Assembly (NCBI GenBank): GCA_027488115.1
Contig: JAIYCG010000033.1
Coordinates: 29,370-93,369 of the forward strand
Source of the DNA: Comamonadaceae bacterium
GTDB lineage: Bacteria; Pseudomonadota; Gammaproteobacteria; Burkholderiales; Burkholderiaceae_C
Direction of reading: 5' to 3'
Length of the DNA stretch: 64,000 nucleotides
A model generated the notes under the pieces. It was not told the origin of the DNA and ran no database searches. It saw only the letters and a program-made list of their open reading frames with translations. The position numbers and the translations under genes were made by a program. Shown piece after piece: positions 26,170 through 34,564 of the stretch. Numbering within the stretch: position 1 is the stretch's first letter; each line of letters begins with the position of its first letter.

Positions 26170-26186
26170 TATGCAAAACTTGCATA
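26170..26186. promoter_or_regulatory. Perfect palindrome, possible operator of pckG
   Basis: TATGCAA-AAC-TTGCATA, a 17-bp inverted repeat 181 bases upstream of the pckG start codon. Its arms suit a dimeric regulator; no T run follows, so it is not a terminator. The binding protein is unknown. Confidence 0.45.
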
Positions 26187-26222
26187 ACAAAGGCGTGAAG
26201 GTTTGGAGATTCAATTTTGGCT

Positions 26223-26252
26223 AAAAAAAACCCGCCTGCAATTGAGGCGGGT
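26223..26252 (-). terminator. Terminator of the recQ/small membrane peptide transcript
   Basis: An 8-bp stem ACCCGCCT/AGGCGGGT with a 7-base loop (26230-26252); on the minus strand it is followed by an eight-base T run (26230-26223). Confidence 0.88.
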
Positions 26253-26295
26253 CGTTTGGCGGCCCATTTGGGGCCGTTGAAGCAGCAGCGTGAAC

Positions 26296-26430
26296 TTAAG
26301 CCATGAACACCGCGATGAAGGCCAGCAAAAAGATGAGCACTGCGCCAGCGACGGGAATCACGACGGGAATGTGCTTAACGATGGCTTCAACTGGATCTTT
26401 AGCTTCGTGTGAATCGTTGTGTGCAGACAT
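26296..26430 (-). CDS. 44-residue single-pass membrane peptide
   Basis: A short reading frame, MSAHNDSHEAKDPVEAIVKH followed by IPVVIPVAGAVLIFLLAFIAVFMA. The N-terminal half is soluble with three His and several acidic residues; the C-terminal half is one hydrophobic helix running to the end. A good ribosome site (GAGG, eight bases before ATG), a dedicated terminator 44 bases after the stop, and position 25 bases downstream of recQ all support real expression. Function unknown; small peptides of this shape often associate with respiratory or transport complexes, but nothing here shows which. Confidence 0.72.
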   Translation of the reverse strand: MSAHNDSHEAKDPVEAIVKHIPVVIPVAGAVLIFLLAFIAVFMA

Positions 26431-26455
26431 GAAAAACCTCGTTGAGTTGAGTCGA

Positions 26456-28330
26456 TTATTTTAGCTGAACTCGGCACACCTGCAAGACTTCGTGCCCATA
26501 GGCCTCTAGCTTTTTAACGCCAATGCCACTGATGCCGTTCAAGTCATCTAGGTTTTGAGGATCGGCGTTGGCAATCAACGCCAACGTAGCGTCGTGAAAA
26601 ATAACGTACGCTGGCAGATTGTGCTCTTTGGCAACCTCTGCCCGCCAGGCTTTCAAGTTGATATACCGGACCAAAGCCTCTTGACTTAAGTTGGCGGCGG
26701 CCGGACCTGGCGCCTGAGATTTGCGACTGCGTTTCTCAGCCTTCTGACTGACCGACTCTCTTAGAAGCACGCTCACCTCACCGCGCAAAACAGCCCTTGA
26801 ACCTTCCGTCAATTGAAGGGTGTTGAAGACTTGGCCTTGCACATTCAATGCGCCCATGGCGATGAGTTGCCTCAAAACACCGCGCAATTGAACTTCGCTG
26901 AAATTGGCTCCGATGCCAAAAGTGCTGAGTTTTGAATGCCCATATTGAGAGACTTTTTCGGTTGCTTTACCGCGCACGATGTCCATAATGTGTCCGGAGC
27001 CAAATGAAAAGCCACTGTGCTGTTCGGCGCGAAAGACCGTTGAAAGTAACTTTCGAGCTGCATCGGTACCATCCCAAACGGCGGGTGGATTTAAGCAGTT
27101 GTCGCAGTTGCCGCAAGCTTCGCTGGCTTCGTCAAAATAAGACAAAAGGCGAACGCGCCTGCAGTCTGTGGCTTCAGCCAGCGCTAACAAGGCATCGAGT
27201 TTGCCGCGCATAATTTGTTTGAAGTTTTCTTCGGCTGGACTCTCATCGATCATGCGCCGTTGGTTGACAACGTCTTGCAGGCCATAGGCCATCCAAGCAT
27301 TGGCGCGCAAGCCATCGCGGCCTGCGCGGCCGGTTTCTTGATAATAGCCCTCGATGTTTTTGGGCATGTCCAAGTGCGCAACAAAGCGGACGTCGGGCTT
27401 GTCAATGCCCATGCCAAAAGCAATGGTGGCCACCATGACAACACCTTCGTCTCGCAAAAATCGATCTTGGTGTTTTTGTCGAACAGAGGCATCTAGACCT
27501 GCGTGATAGGGCAAGGCATCGATGCCAGTTTGGGCCAACATCTCTGCCACTTCTTCAACGCGTTTGCGCGATTGACAATACACCACGCCCGCTTCCCCCT
27601 CATGCTCGCGCTCTATAAAACGAAGCAGTTGTGCAGAGGCATCTTTTTTCTCAACAATGGTGTAACGAATATTGGGGCGATCAAAGCTGCTGATGAAAAG
27701 CCGAGCATCTTCTAGCTGAAGTCGCTCAATGATGTCTGCACGTGTCAGGGCATCGGCTGTGGCGGTCAAAGCAACGCGCGGTACACCTGGAAAACGCTCG
27801 TGCAAAACAGTGAGGCTACGGTATTCAGGTCGGAAATCATGGCCCCATTGGCTGACGCAATGAGCTTCATCAATGGCAAATAAACTTAACAAGCCTTGCG
27901 CATACAAAGCATCGAGTTGCGCTAGGAAGCGGGGCGTATTGATGCGCTCTGGCGCAGCATAAAGCAATGTGATTTCACCCCGGCGTAGACGCTGTTCAAT
28001 GTTTTGAGCCTCTTCAGAAGCCAGTGTGGAATTTAAAAACGCGGCGCTGACGCCTGCTTCATGCAAGGCACCCACCTGGTCGTGCATCAGGGCAATGAGG
28101 GGCGACACCACAATGGTGATGCCAAGGCCTGCACCTTGTCGGGCAATGGCTGGTATTTGGTAACACAAGCTCTTACCACCGCCTGTGGGCATGAGCACCA
28201 AGGCGTCGGAGCCACTGCTGACGTGCTCGATGATGGCTTGCTGTGGCCCTCTGAAAGACTCATAGCCAAATACCTCGCTGAGGATGCTCAGTATGTGCGT
28301 GGGTGGATTCAGAACGGCAGAGGTTGACAC
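26456..28330 (-). CDS. recQ: ATP-dependent DNA helicase RecQ
   Basis: 3'-5' helicase acting in recombination and fork repair. Domains in order: helicase core with [15 protein letters not shown] near residue 46, [17 protein letters not shown] near 140 and GRAGRDG near 325; a zinc/RQC domain with CGNCDNC near 380; and a C-terminal HRDC domain ending in [16 protein letters not shown]. The full helicase/RQC/HRDC set is present, about 624 residues. Start is uncertain: GTG at 28330 is used here; a TTG at 28354 would add eight residues, and neither has a clear ribosome site. Followed after 25 bases by the 44-residue peptide gene. Confidence 0.92.
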   Translation of the reverse strand: MSTSAVLNPPTHILSILSEVFGYESFRGPQQAIIEHVSSGSDALVLMPTGGGKSLCYQIPAIARQGAGLGITIVVSPLIALMHDQVGALHEAGVSAAFLNSTLASEEAQNIEQRLRRGEITLLYAAPERINTPRFLAQLDALYAQGLLSLFAIDEAHCVSQWGHDFRPEYRSLTVLHERFPGVPRVALTATADALTRADIIERLQLEDARLFISSFDRPNIRYTIVEKKDASAQLLRFIEREHEGEAGVVYCQSRKRVEEVAEMLAQTGIDALPYHAGLDASVRQKHQDRFLRDEGVVMVATIAFGMGIDKPDVRFVAHLDMPKNIEGYYQETGRAGRDGLRANAWMAYGLQDVVNQRRMIDESPAEENFKQIMRGKLDALLALAEATDCRRVRLLSYFDEASEACGNCDNCLNPPAVWDGTDAARKLLSTVFRAEQHSGFSFGSGHIMDIVRGKATEKVSQYGHSKLSTFGIGANFSEVQLRGVLRQLIAMGALNVQGQVFNTLQLTEGSRAVLRGEVSVLLRESVSQKAEKRSRKSQAPGPAAANLSQEALVRYINLKAWRAEVAKEHNLPAYVIFHDATLALIANADPQNLDDLNGISGIGVKKLEAYGHEVLQVCRVQLK

Positions 28331-28421
28331 GGTGGCTATTGTCCACGATGTCAATTGACTATGTTGAAGCGCGCACCTTTGCTAAGGCAATGTAAGCGCT
28401 CATTAATTGCCGCGGCCTGAT

Positions 28422-29402
28422 TTAGGAGGCCTTGAATTGAATGGTTTTGATCACGTTGGTCCAACGCCCCACTTCATCGACCATGAATTTTTCAGGGTCT
28501 GGCAAAGTGAAAGGATCAGCACCTGCCTTTTCAAGGTCCAGCAAAAATCCAGGATCGTTGCGCACTTTGTTGTGAGTGGCACGCAAAAACTCTAAAACAT
28601 CGCGCGGCACGCCTGCGGGTGTGAATACGGCATTGAAAACTTGAACGCGCATGTCAGGCACACCTGCTTCTACAGCAGTGGGAATTTCAGGCGCAGCTTT
28701 AAGCCGGGCATCGCTGTTGACACCCAAAATGCGCGCTCGTCCTGCACGGTGTTGTGCCAGTACGGCAGACGACATGATGGGCGTGATCATGGGCACGTGG
28801 CCAGCGACGAGGTCTTGCATGGCCGGCCCGCCGCCCTTGTAGGGAACGTGCTGAACATCCAATTTGCCAGCTTGAAGTTTAAAAAGCTCGCCAGTCAAGT
28901 TGGTGATGGTGCCGGGACCGGCAGAGCCATAGGCGTATTTGCCTGGATTAGCCCGAATCAGGCTGATGAGTTCTCTTAAATTATTGGCAGGCACGCTGGG
29001 ATTGACGACGATGCAGGTCGGATTGATGCTAACCATGCCGACCAAACTGAAATCTTTGATGGCATCGTAGTTGGAAGTGCCAGACGCCAATGGGTTGATG
29101 ATTTGCGTGGAGGAGGTGCCCAAAAGAAGCGTGTATCCGTCCGCTCTTGCACGCGAAACCTCAGAAGCGCCAATGGCGCCACCCGCACCTGCTCGGTTGT
29201 CAACAACAAAGTTTGCCCCCGAATGCGCAATGGCATATTTAACCCACAAGCGGCCAATGATGTCGCCATCACCGCCTGGTGCGAACGGCACAATGACACG
29301 GATGGGACGCTCAGGGAATTTGGATTGCGCTAACGAAGCTTGTGGTGCCAGCCCAGAAAGCAATGCAGAGCCACCAAGGGCTAAAAAGTGACGTTTTTTC
29401 AT
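28422..29402 (-). CDS. Bug family tripartite tricarboxylate transporter substrate-binding protein
   Basis: A 326-residue periplasmic binding protein. The signal peptide (KKRHFLALGGSALLSGLAPQASLAQ) is followed by PERPIRVIVPFAPGGDGDIIGR, the conserved start of mature Bug proteins, and VVDNRAGAGGAIGASEV near residue 60. Mature proteins bind carboxylates or amino acids. No TctA/TctB membrane genes are nearby, so it is an orphan receptor, the usual situation in Burkholderiales; the ligand is unknown. Divergent from metH1 (97-base gap). Confidence 0.88.
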   Translation of the reverse strand: MKKRHFLALGGSALLSGLAPQASLAQSKFPERPIRVIVPFAPGGDGDIIGRLWVKYAIAHSGANFVVDNRAGAGGAIGASEVSRARADGYTLLLGTSSTQIINPLASGTSNYDAIKDFSLVGMVSINPTCIVVNPSVPANNLRELISLIRANPGKYAYGSAGPGTITNLTGELFKLQAGKLDVQHVPYKGGGPAMQDLVAGHVPMITPIMSSAVLAQHRAGRARILGVNSDARLKAAPEIPTAVEAGVPDMRVQVFNAVFTPAGVPRDVLEFLRATHNKVRNDPGFLLDLEKAGADPFTLPDPEKFMVDEVGRWTNVIKTIQFKAS

Positions 29403-29499
29403 GAGCTTAATATAAAGAGTGCGGGCATGCCCTTCAATTGGGGATGGGCCCAATTGTGACTAAATCTCATGAGCCTATTTGATTTTCTACAATAGCGTG

Positions 29500-30546
29500 A
29501 TGAAAAAACTGAACTACACCCGAGCCAAGGCCCTGCCAGCCCTGCTGGAAAAACGCATTGCCATTCTCGATGGCGCCATGGGCACCATGATTCAGCGCTT
29601 TAAGTTGAACGAGGCCGACTACCGGGGTGAGCGTTTCAAAGATTTTCCCAAAGACGTGAAGGGTAACAACGAACTGCTCAGCCTCACAAGGCCCGATGTG
29701 ATTCAAGATATTCACGAAGGCTATTTGGCGGCTGGCGCTGACATGATTGAAACCAACACTTTTGGTGCGACCACCATTGCGCAAGCCGACTACGACATGG
29801 CCGACTTGGCCATCGAAATGAACCGCACATCTGCCGCCTTGGCCCGTGCCGCTTGCGACAAGTTTTCAACCCTCGACAAGCCGCGCTATGCCGTGGGTGC
29901 TTTGGGCCCAACACCTAAAACGGCCAGCATCAGCCCCGATGTGAACGACCCTGGAGCGCGCAATGTAGACTTTGAAACTTTGCGAAAAGCTTATTACGAA
30001 CAAACGCAAGCATTGGTGGAGGGCGGTGTCGACGTGCTGCTGGTGGAAACGATCTTCGACACACTCAATGCCAAAGCGGCCTTGTTTGCCATCGAAGAAT
30101 ATTTTGAGGCCAGTGGCGAGCGCTTGCCTTTGATCATCAGCGGAACCGTGACCGATGCTTCGGGACGGATCTTGAGTGGACAGACCGTGACTGCGTTTTG
30201 GCACAGCGTGCGACATGCTCGTCCTTTGGCCATTGGCTTGAACTGCGCATTGGGCGCCACCCTGATGCGTCCTTATATTCAAGAGCTGGCCAAGGTGGCA
30301 GGTGACACCTTCATCAGTTGCTACCCCAACGCTGGTTTGCCCAACCCCATGAGCGACACCGGCTTTGATGAAACGCCGGATGTCACCAGCCGTTTGTTGC
30401 ACGAGTTTGCAGCTGAGGGATTGGTCAACATTGTGGGTGGGTGTTGTGGAACCACGCCAGAGCACATTGGCGCTATTGAGAAAGCAGTGACTCCGTTGGC
30501 GCCGAGGGGTTTGCACAAAGCTGCGTTTTACAAAGAAGCCGCTTGA
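29500..30546 (+). CDS. metH1: Methionine synthase, homocysteine-binding part
   Basis: The N-terminal module of cobalamin-dependent methionine synthase as a separate 348-residue protein. It binds homocysteine through zinc and presents it to methylcobalamin carried by the metH2 product. Barrel motifs: [20 protein letters not shown] at the N terminus, ETNTFGATT near residue 85, GLNCALGA near 245 and the zinc-binding [12 protein letters not shown] near 310. All three zinc cysteines are present. Start ATG 29500 (an earlier in-frame start adds only seven residues). In related genomes the two halves usually adjoin; here they are 4 kb apart, separated by the cyanate operon. No SAH riboswitch is visible ahead of this half. 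Confidence 0.93.
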   Translation: MKKLNYTRAKALPALLEKRIAILDGAMGTMIQRFKLNEADYRGERFKDFPKDVKGNNELLSLTRPDVIQDIHEGYLAAGADMIETNTFGATTIAQADYDMADLAIEMNRTSAALARAACDKFSTLDKPRYAVGALGPTPKTASISPDVNDPGARNVDFETLRKAYYEQTQALVEGGVDVLLVETIFDTLNAKAALFAIEEYFEASGERLPLIISGTVTDASGRILSGQTVTAFWHSVRHARPLAIGLNCALGATLMRPYIQELAKVAGDTFISCYPNAGLPNPMSDTGFDETPDVTSRLLHEFAAEGLVNIVGGCCGTTPEHIGAIEKAVTPLAPRGLHKAAFYKEAA

Positions 30547-30568
30547 ATGCCACTCCATGATGGTGCGG

Positions 30569-30616
30569 CGCATTGATTTGGTGCGCACCCATGCGGCCTT
30601 GCATGATTGTTGTGCA
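30569..30616 (+). promoter_or_regulatory. Two NtrC-like sites upstream of the cyanate operon
   Basis: TGCATGATTGTTGTGCA (30600-30616) matches the NtrC pattern TGCAC-N7-GTGCA with one change. CGCATTGATTTGGTGCG (30569-30585) keeps one perfect half (TGGTGC). Centres are 31 bases apart, about 150 bases upstream of the sigma-54 element, a normal enhancer position. Confidence 0.55.
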
Positions 30617-30675
30617 TACAAGCCCAAACTGAAAGCAAAACTGGTGGTTTGGTTGAGCTGTATTATTATGGGCAA

Positions 30676-30721
30676 AGTTACGTAAGCAATTCATTGCCAA
30701 TGGCAGTAACTCCCTAGTTAC
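30676..30721. promoter_or_regulatory. Three phased AGTTAC half-sites
   Basis: AGTTAC at 30676-30681, inverted GTAACT at 30706-30711 and AGTTAC at 30716-30721. The last two form an inverted repeat with a four-base spacer. Starts are 30 and 10 bases apart, so all fall on about the same helical face, just upstream of the sigma-54 element. Binding protein unknown. Confidence 0.35.
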
Positions 30722-30745
30722 AAAATAAACAGGGCCGATTTCTAG

Positions 30746-30763
30746 TTGGCCCATTGTTTGCAT
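30746..30763 (+). promoter_or_regulatory. Sigma-54 promoter of the cyanate operon
   Basis: TTGGCCCATTGTTTGCA has GG (30748-30749) and GC (30760-30761) separated by exactly ten bases, with TTTGC at -12, as sigma-54 requires. Predicted transcript start is near 30773, 24 bases before cynA. Confidence 0.7.
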
Positions 30764-30796
30764 AGCACCTCTTGTCTTTAATGAAAAGAGGTTGCT

Positions 30797-32203
30797 ATGT
30801 CTGAGTTCTTTGATCCTTACAACGCCGATCGCCCCTTGATGCTGAAGTGCAGCTGTGGTCGCGAACACTCACCGGCTGAACACCATGCAGAAGTTGCAGC
30901 CGATGCAGCAGCAGCCACTTTGCGCGCTCGCTCTGAAACTGCAGAGTTTGAAGCTTACAGTCAAGAGTTCATCGAAGCCACCTTGGTCAAAGCCTTGTTT
31001 CCACAGGAGCAAGAGCGCCGAAATTTCTTGCGCGCAGTCGGCAAGAAAACGGCCATGGCTGCCATTGCCAGTGTTTTGCCTGTTGCCAGTTTGCAAGCCA
31101 TGGCACAAGACAAGGGACCGCTTGAAAAAACCAATTTGAAAATCGGTTTCATTCCAATCACGTGTGCCACGCCGCTCATCATGGCGCACCCTCTGGGTTT
31201 TTACAGCAAGCAAGGCTTGAATGTTGAAGTTACCAAAACCGCAGGCTGGGCGCTGATTCGCGACAAGATGATTAACAAGGAATACGACGCGACGCATTTC
31301 TTGTCGCCCATGCCCTTGGCCATCAGCATGGGGCTGGGCGCCACGGCCACGCCCATGAATGTGGCTACCATTCAAAACGTGAATGGCCAAGCCATTACAT
31401 TGAGCTTGAAGCACAAAGACAATCGCGATCCCAAGAACTGGAAGGGCTTCAAGTTTGGCGTGCCATTTGATTACTCCATGCACAACTTTTTGCTGCGTTA
31501 TTATTTGGCAGAAAATGGTTTAAACCCCGATACCGATGTGCAAATTCGCGTCATTCCGCCGGCAGAGATGGTGGCCAATTTGCGCGCAGGCAACATTGAT
31601 GGTTTCTTGGGCCCCGATCCTTTTAATCAGCGCGCGGTGTTTGACGAAGTGGGCTTCATTCACATGCTTACCAAAGACTTGTGGAACGGCCATCCCTGCT
31701 GCGCATTTGGAACCAGCACGGAATTCATTCAAAAAAATCCGAATACGTTTGCGGCCTTGTACCGTGCGGTTTTGACGTCGGCCGCCATGGCGCGTTTGCC
31801 GGACAATCGAGAGTTGATTGCCAAGGTGATTTCGCCTACGCAGTACCTTAATCAGCCAGAAGCCGTGATCAGCCAAGTGCTTACGGGAAAATTTGCAGAT
31901 GGCTTGGGCAAAGTGCAAAACGTACCCGACCGTGCTGACTTCGACCCGATGCCATGGCAAAGCTTGGCGGTGTGGATGCTGACGCAAATGCAACGTTGGG
32001 GCTACATCAAGGGCAATGTTGATTACAAACAGATTGCTGAAAAAGTGTTCCTCATAACCGACGCGCGCAAGCACATGAAAGACTTGGGGCAGACCGTACC
32101 AACCGGGCCCAACTACATCAAACACAAGATCATGGGCAAAGAGTTTGATCCCGCTAAGCCGGAGGCCTATTTGAAATCCTTTGCAATCAACAAGATGGGT
32201 TGA
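30797..32203 (+). CDS. cynA: Cyanate/nitrate-type ABC transporter, substrate-binding protein
   Basis: A 468-residue member of the NrtA/CmpA/CynA family. The mature part starts with LKIGFIPITCATPLIMAHPLGFY (near 115) and includes DATHFLSPMPLAISMG and VIPPAEMVANLRAGNIDGFLGPDPF (near 250), typical of nitrate, bicarbonate or cyanate binding. Oddly, a 72-residue hydrophilic region with CSCGREHSPAEHH (Cys18, Cys20, His24, His29, His30) precedes a twin-arginine signal (ERRNFLRAVG at 73-82 and the hydrophobic stretch 85-103). Cyanate is preferred as ligand because cynS ends the operon; nitrate cannot be excluded. First gene of cynABDS behind a sigma-54 promoter. Confidence 0.85.
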   Translation: MSEFFDPYNADRPLMLKCSCGREHSPAEHHAEVAADAAAATLRARSETAEFEAYSQEFIEATLVKALFPQEQERRNFLRAVGKKTAMAAIASVLPVASLQAMAQDKGPLEKTNLKIGFIPITCATPLIMAHPLGFYSKQGLNVEVTKTAGWALIRDKMINKEYDATHFLSPMPLAISMGLGATATPMNVATIQNVNGQAITLSLKHKDNRDPKNWKGFKFGVPFDYSMHNFLLRYYLAENGLNPDTDVQIRVIPPAEMVANLRAGNIDGFLGPDPFNQRAVFDEVGFIHMLTKDLWNGHPCCAFGTSTEFIQKNPNTFAALYRAVLTSAAMARLPDNRELIAKVISPTQYLNQPEAVISQVLTGKFADGLGKVQNVPDRADFDPMPWQSLAVWMLTQMQRWGYIKGNVDYKQIAEKVFLITDARKHMKDLGQTVPTGPNYIKHKIMGKEFDPAKPEAYLKSFAINKMG

Positions 32204-32209
32204 TGCTCT

Positions 32210-33076
32210 GTGAAAACAATTTCGATCAATTTGCGAGCCGGCCTGGTCTCGCTCCTCATCATGGTTTTTTTCGTGGGTGCATGGCAGCTTTCTACACAAG
32301 GACCGTCAATTGCGGGTGCCACCAAAGTGGGAGCCTCAGCTGAGGACATTGAGTATTTGAAAATGATGGGCAAGGATCCAGGCGCCAGCAAGAGCACAGG
32401 ATTTCCACCGCCTATGGAAGTGGCCAAGGCCACGTTGAAGCAATTGTCAAATCCCTTTTACGACAACGGACCCAATGACAAAGGCATCGGCATTCAATTG
32501 GCGCATTCTTTGGGGCGAGTGGGATTGGGCTTTTTGTTGGCTGTGATCGTGGCTTTGCCTTTGGGTTTCCTCATCGGCATGTCGCCGCTCATGCACAAAG
32601 CCATTGACCCCTTCATTCAAGTGCTCAAACCCATCAGTCCTTTGGCGTGGATGCCACTGGCGCTTTACACCTTAAAAGACTCCAGCGTCAGCGGCATCTT
32701 TGTGATTTTCATTTGTTCCGTGTGGCCAATGCTGATCAATACGGCATTTGGTGTGGCATCGGTCAAGCGGGAGTGGCTCAATGTGGCCAACACCTTAGAA
32801 GTGAATCCCTTGCGCAAAGCTTTCTTGGTCATTCTCCCAGCCGCAGCGCCCACGATCGTGACAGGCATGCGCATCAGCATGGGCATCGCTTGGTTGGTGA
32901 TTGTGGCTGCCGAAATGTTGGTGGGTGGCACAGGCATTGGCTATTTTGTATGGAATGAGTGGAACAACTTGTCCTTGGTCAATGTGATTTTTGCAGTGCT
33001 CGTGATTGGTGTGGTCGGCATGCTGTTGGACATGGCATTTGCAAAACTACAAAAGGGAGTCACCTATGTTGAGTGA
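32210..33076 (+). CDS. cynB: Cyanate/nitrate-type ABC transporter permease
   Basis: A 288-residue inner-membrane permease. The first membrane segment (about 9-27) is followed by a periplasmic stretch of about 60 residues, then four or five further segments. The EAA-type loop that contacts the ATPase is VANTLEVNPLRKAFLVILP (near 190). GTG start six bases after the cynA stop. The 3' end overlaps cynD by 11 bases. The family is NrtB/CynB, so the substrate is shared with the binding protein. Confidence 0.87.
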   Translation: MKTISINLRAGLVSLLIMVFFVGAWQLSTQGPSIAGATKVGASAEDIEYLKMMGKDPGASKSTGFPPPMEVAKATLKQLSNPFYDNGPNDKGIGIQLAHSLGRVGLGFLLAVIVALPLGFLIGMSPLMHKAIDPFIQVLKPISPLAWMPLALYTLKDSSVSGIFVIFICSVWPMLINTAFGVASVKREWLNVANTLEVNPLRKAFLVILPAAAPTIVTGMRISMGIAWLVIVAAEMLVGGTGIGYFVWNEWNNLSLVNVIFAVLVIGVVGMLLDMAFAKLQKGVTYVE

Positions 33077-33917
33077 ACAGCTAGCATCTTCTCCTGCTTT
33101 AAGTCAAGAAGGCCCTTTTGCGAGAGCGGGTTTTTTGAAAATTGAAAAGTTAGGCAAGACCTACCAAGCCGACAAGCCCGTGTTTGCAGATGTGTCATTC
33201 ACGGTGGCGCGGGGTGAATTTGTTTGCATCATTGGTCACTCGGGCTGTGGCAAAACAACGGTGCTCAATGTGTTGGCGGGATTGGATGCGGCCACAGAAG
33301 GCCACGCCTTCATGGATGGCCGTGAAATTGCTGGGCCCAGCTTAGAGCGCGGCGTGGTGTTTCAAAGCCATGCCTTGATGCCTTGGCTCACCGTGCGCCA
33401 AAATATTGCTTTTGCGGTGAAATCCAAATGGCCCGATTGGAAAACACCCGAGGTCAATGCGCATGTGGAAAAGCATGTGGACATGGTTGGCTTGTTGCCG
33501 GCGATCGATAAAAAACCCAGTCAGTTGTCGGGCGGAATGAAGCAGCGTGTGGGCATTGCCCGGGCTTTTGCCATTCAACCCAAGATGCTGTTGCTCGATG
33601 AGCCCTTCGGCGCATTGGACGCCTTAACACGCGGCACCATTCAAGATGAGCTGATGGGCATCGTGAGGCAAACACAGCAAACAGTTTTCATGATCACGCA
33701 CGATGTGGACGAGGCCATTTTGTTGTCTGATCGAATTTTGCTGATGAGCAATGGCAACGAAAAAAATGGTCACTACGTGCCAGGCGGCCTGGCTGAGGTG
33801 GTGGTGAATCCATTGCCACGCGATCGAACTCGCGCACAACTTCACCATTTATCTGGCTACTACCAAGTTCGCAATCACATTGTTGATTTCTTGGTTTCTC
33901 GCGCTAAAGCGCATTGA
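33066..33917 (+). CDS. cynD: Cyanate/nitrate-type ABC transporter ATPase
   Basis: A 283-residue ABC ATPase: Walker A IIGHSGCGKTTVLN near residue 56, Q-loop FQSHALMPWLTV near 98, signature QLSGGMKQRVGIARA near 153, Walker B MLLLDEPFGALDALTRG near 174, and the H-loop MITHDVDEA. It has no CmpA-like extra domain at the C terminus, so it is the NrtD/CynD type rather than NrtC. Starts within the last codons of cynB, indicating coupled translation. Confidence 0.9.
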   Translation: MLSEQLASSPALSQEGPFARAGFLKIEKLGKTYQADKPVFADVSFTVARGEFVCIIGHSGCGKTTVLNVLAGLDAATEGHAFMDGREIAGPSLERGVVFQSHALMPWLTVRQNIAFAVKSKWPDWKTPEVNAHVEKHVDMVGLLPAIDKKPSQLSGGMKQRVGIARAFAIQPKMLLLDEPFGALDALTRGTIQDELMGIVRQTQQTVFMITHDVDEAILLSDRILLMSNGNEKNGHYVPGGLAEVVVNPLPRDRTRAQLHHLSGYYQVRNHIVDFLVSRAKAH

Positions 33918-33964
33918 ATTTTTTACTTCATTTTCAACATCCATTTTCATTGACGAGGTCTCAT

Positions 33965-34408
33965 ATGAACCGTTTAGACGTGACAGAAAAAATCATCAGC
34001 ACCAAAGTGTCCAAGGGCATCAAGTGGAGCGATGTGGCAGACAAAGTGGGTCTGTCCAAAGAGTGGGTTACAGCCGCCTGCTTGGGCCAAATGACCTTGG
34101 ATGCCAAACAGGCCAAGATCATTGGAAAAATTTTCGGCCTGACCGCCGAAGAGCAAAAGTGGCTCCAAGTGGTGCCCTATAAAGGCTCTCTGCAAACCGC
34201 TGTGCCCACCGACCCACTCATTTACCGCTGGTATGAAATTGTGAGTGTGTATGGCACCACCATCAAAGAACTCATCCACGAAGAGTTTGGCGATGGCATT
34301 ATGAGCGCTATCGATTTCAGCATGGACATCGTGCGCCAGCCCGACCCCAAAGGCGACCGCGTGAATGTGGTCTTGTCGGGCAAATTCTTGCCTTACAAGC
34401 AGTATTGA
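33965..34408 (+). CDS. cynS: Cyanate hydratase (cyanase)
   Basis: Converts cyanate and bicarbonate to ammonia and two CO2. The 147-residue protein has an N-terminal helical domain (SDVADKVGLSKEWVTAACLG) and the C-terminal catalytic part with YRWYEIVSVYGTTIKEL, whose Arg and Glu, with the Ser of IMSAIDF, correspond to the active-site Arg96/Glu99/Ser122 of the Escherichia enzyme. ATG 33965 has GAGG upstream. As the last gene after the transporter it supplies ammonium from imported cyanate, in keeping with nitrogen-type control of the promoter. Confidence 0.95.
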   Translation: MNRLDVTEKIISTKVSKGIKWSDVADKVGLSKEWVTAACLGQMTLDAKQAKIIGKIFGLTAEEQKWLQVVPYKGSLQTAVPTDPLIYRWYEIVSVYGTTIKELIHEEFGDGIMSAIDFSMDIVRQPDPKGDRVNVVLSGKFLPYKQY

Positions 34409-34443
34409 TGCGCTAAACCCCTTGGGCGTGGTTAAAATAGCCA

Positions 34444-34562
34444 CTCCCAAGGAGCGTTGCAGCCCGCCAGCCTATCAGGCCGCGGGTCAGGCTTGGGGCT
34501 TCAAACCGGGCTTTGCCCTTTCTTATTTGCAAACTACGCTCACCTGCGATCCAAGGGGTGAG
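34444..34562 (+). ncRNA. S-adenosylhomocysteine (SAH) riboswitch controlling metH2
   Basis: The core GGAGCGTTGCAG (34451-34462) and AGGCTTGGG (34489-34497) match the SAH aptamer. P1 pairs CCCAAG (34446-34451) with CTTGGG (34492-34497). P2 pairs CCCGC (34463-34467) with GCGGG (34482-34486) and continues into GCCT/AGGC. A GGGC/GCCC hairpin (34508-34518) lies in the linker. The pseudoknot pairs GAGCGT (34452-34457) with ACGCTC (34536-34541). The same 3' strand, CTCACC (34539-34544), can instead pair with GGTGAG (34557-34562), which covers the ribosome site AAGGGGTGAG. Ligand-stabilised pseudoknot would free that site: an ON switch. It detects SAH, the spent methyl donor that methionine recycling helps remove. 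Confidence 0.9.
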
Positions 34563-34564
34563 TT

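Larger units (their letters stand above)
25990..26295. other. Non-coding region upstream of pckG
   Basis: 306 bases without a gene. It holds a tandem direct repeat GGCCTGTAAC (26083-26092 and 26094-26103), a perfect 7-3-7 palindrome (26170-26186), and the terminator of the small membrane peptide gene (26223-26252). The region should carry the pckG promoter; I could not assign -35 and -10 boxes with confidence. Confidence 0.6.

Noticed and set aside
28331..28354. TTG at 28354 as the recQ start
   Set aside because: Neither TTG 28354 nor GTG 28330 has a ribosome site; the shorter form was used because the eight extra residues are not family-like. Uncertain.
29403..29499. SAH riboswitch ahead of metH1
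   Set aside because: None of the core motifs (GGAGCG-TGC, AGGCT, CGCTCACC) is present.
30580..30589. GGTGCGCACC palindrome as an NtrC site
   Set aside because: The half-sites face outwards, opposite to TGCAC-N7-GTGCA; only the overlapping 30569-30585 site was retained, with low confidence.
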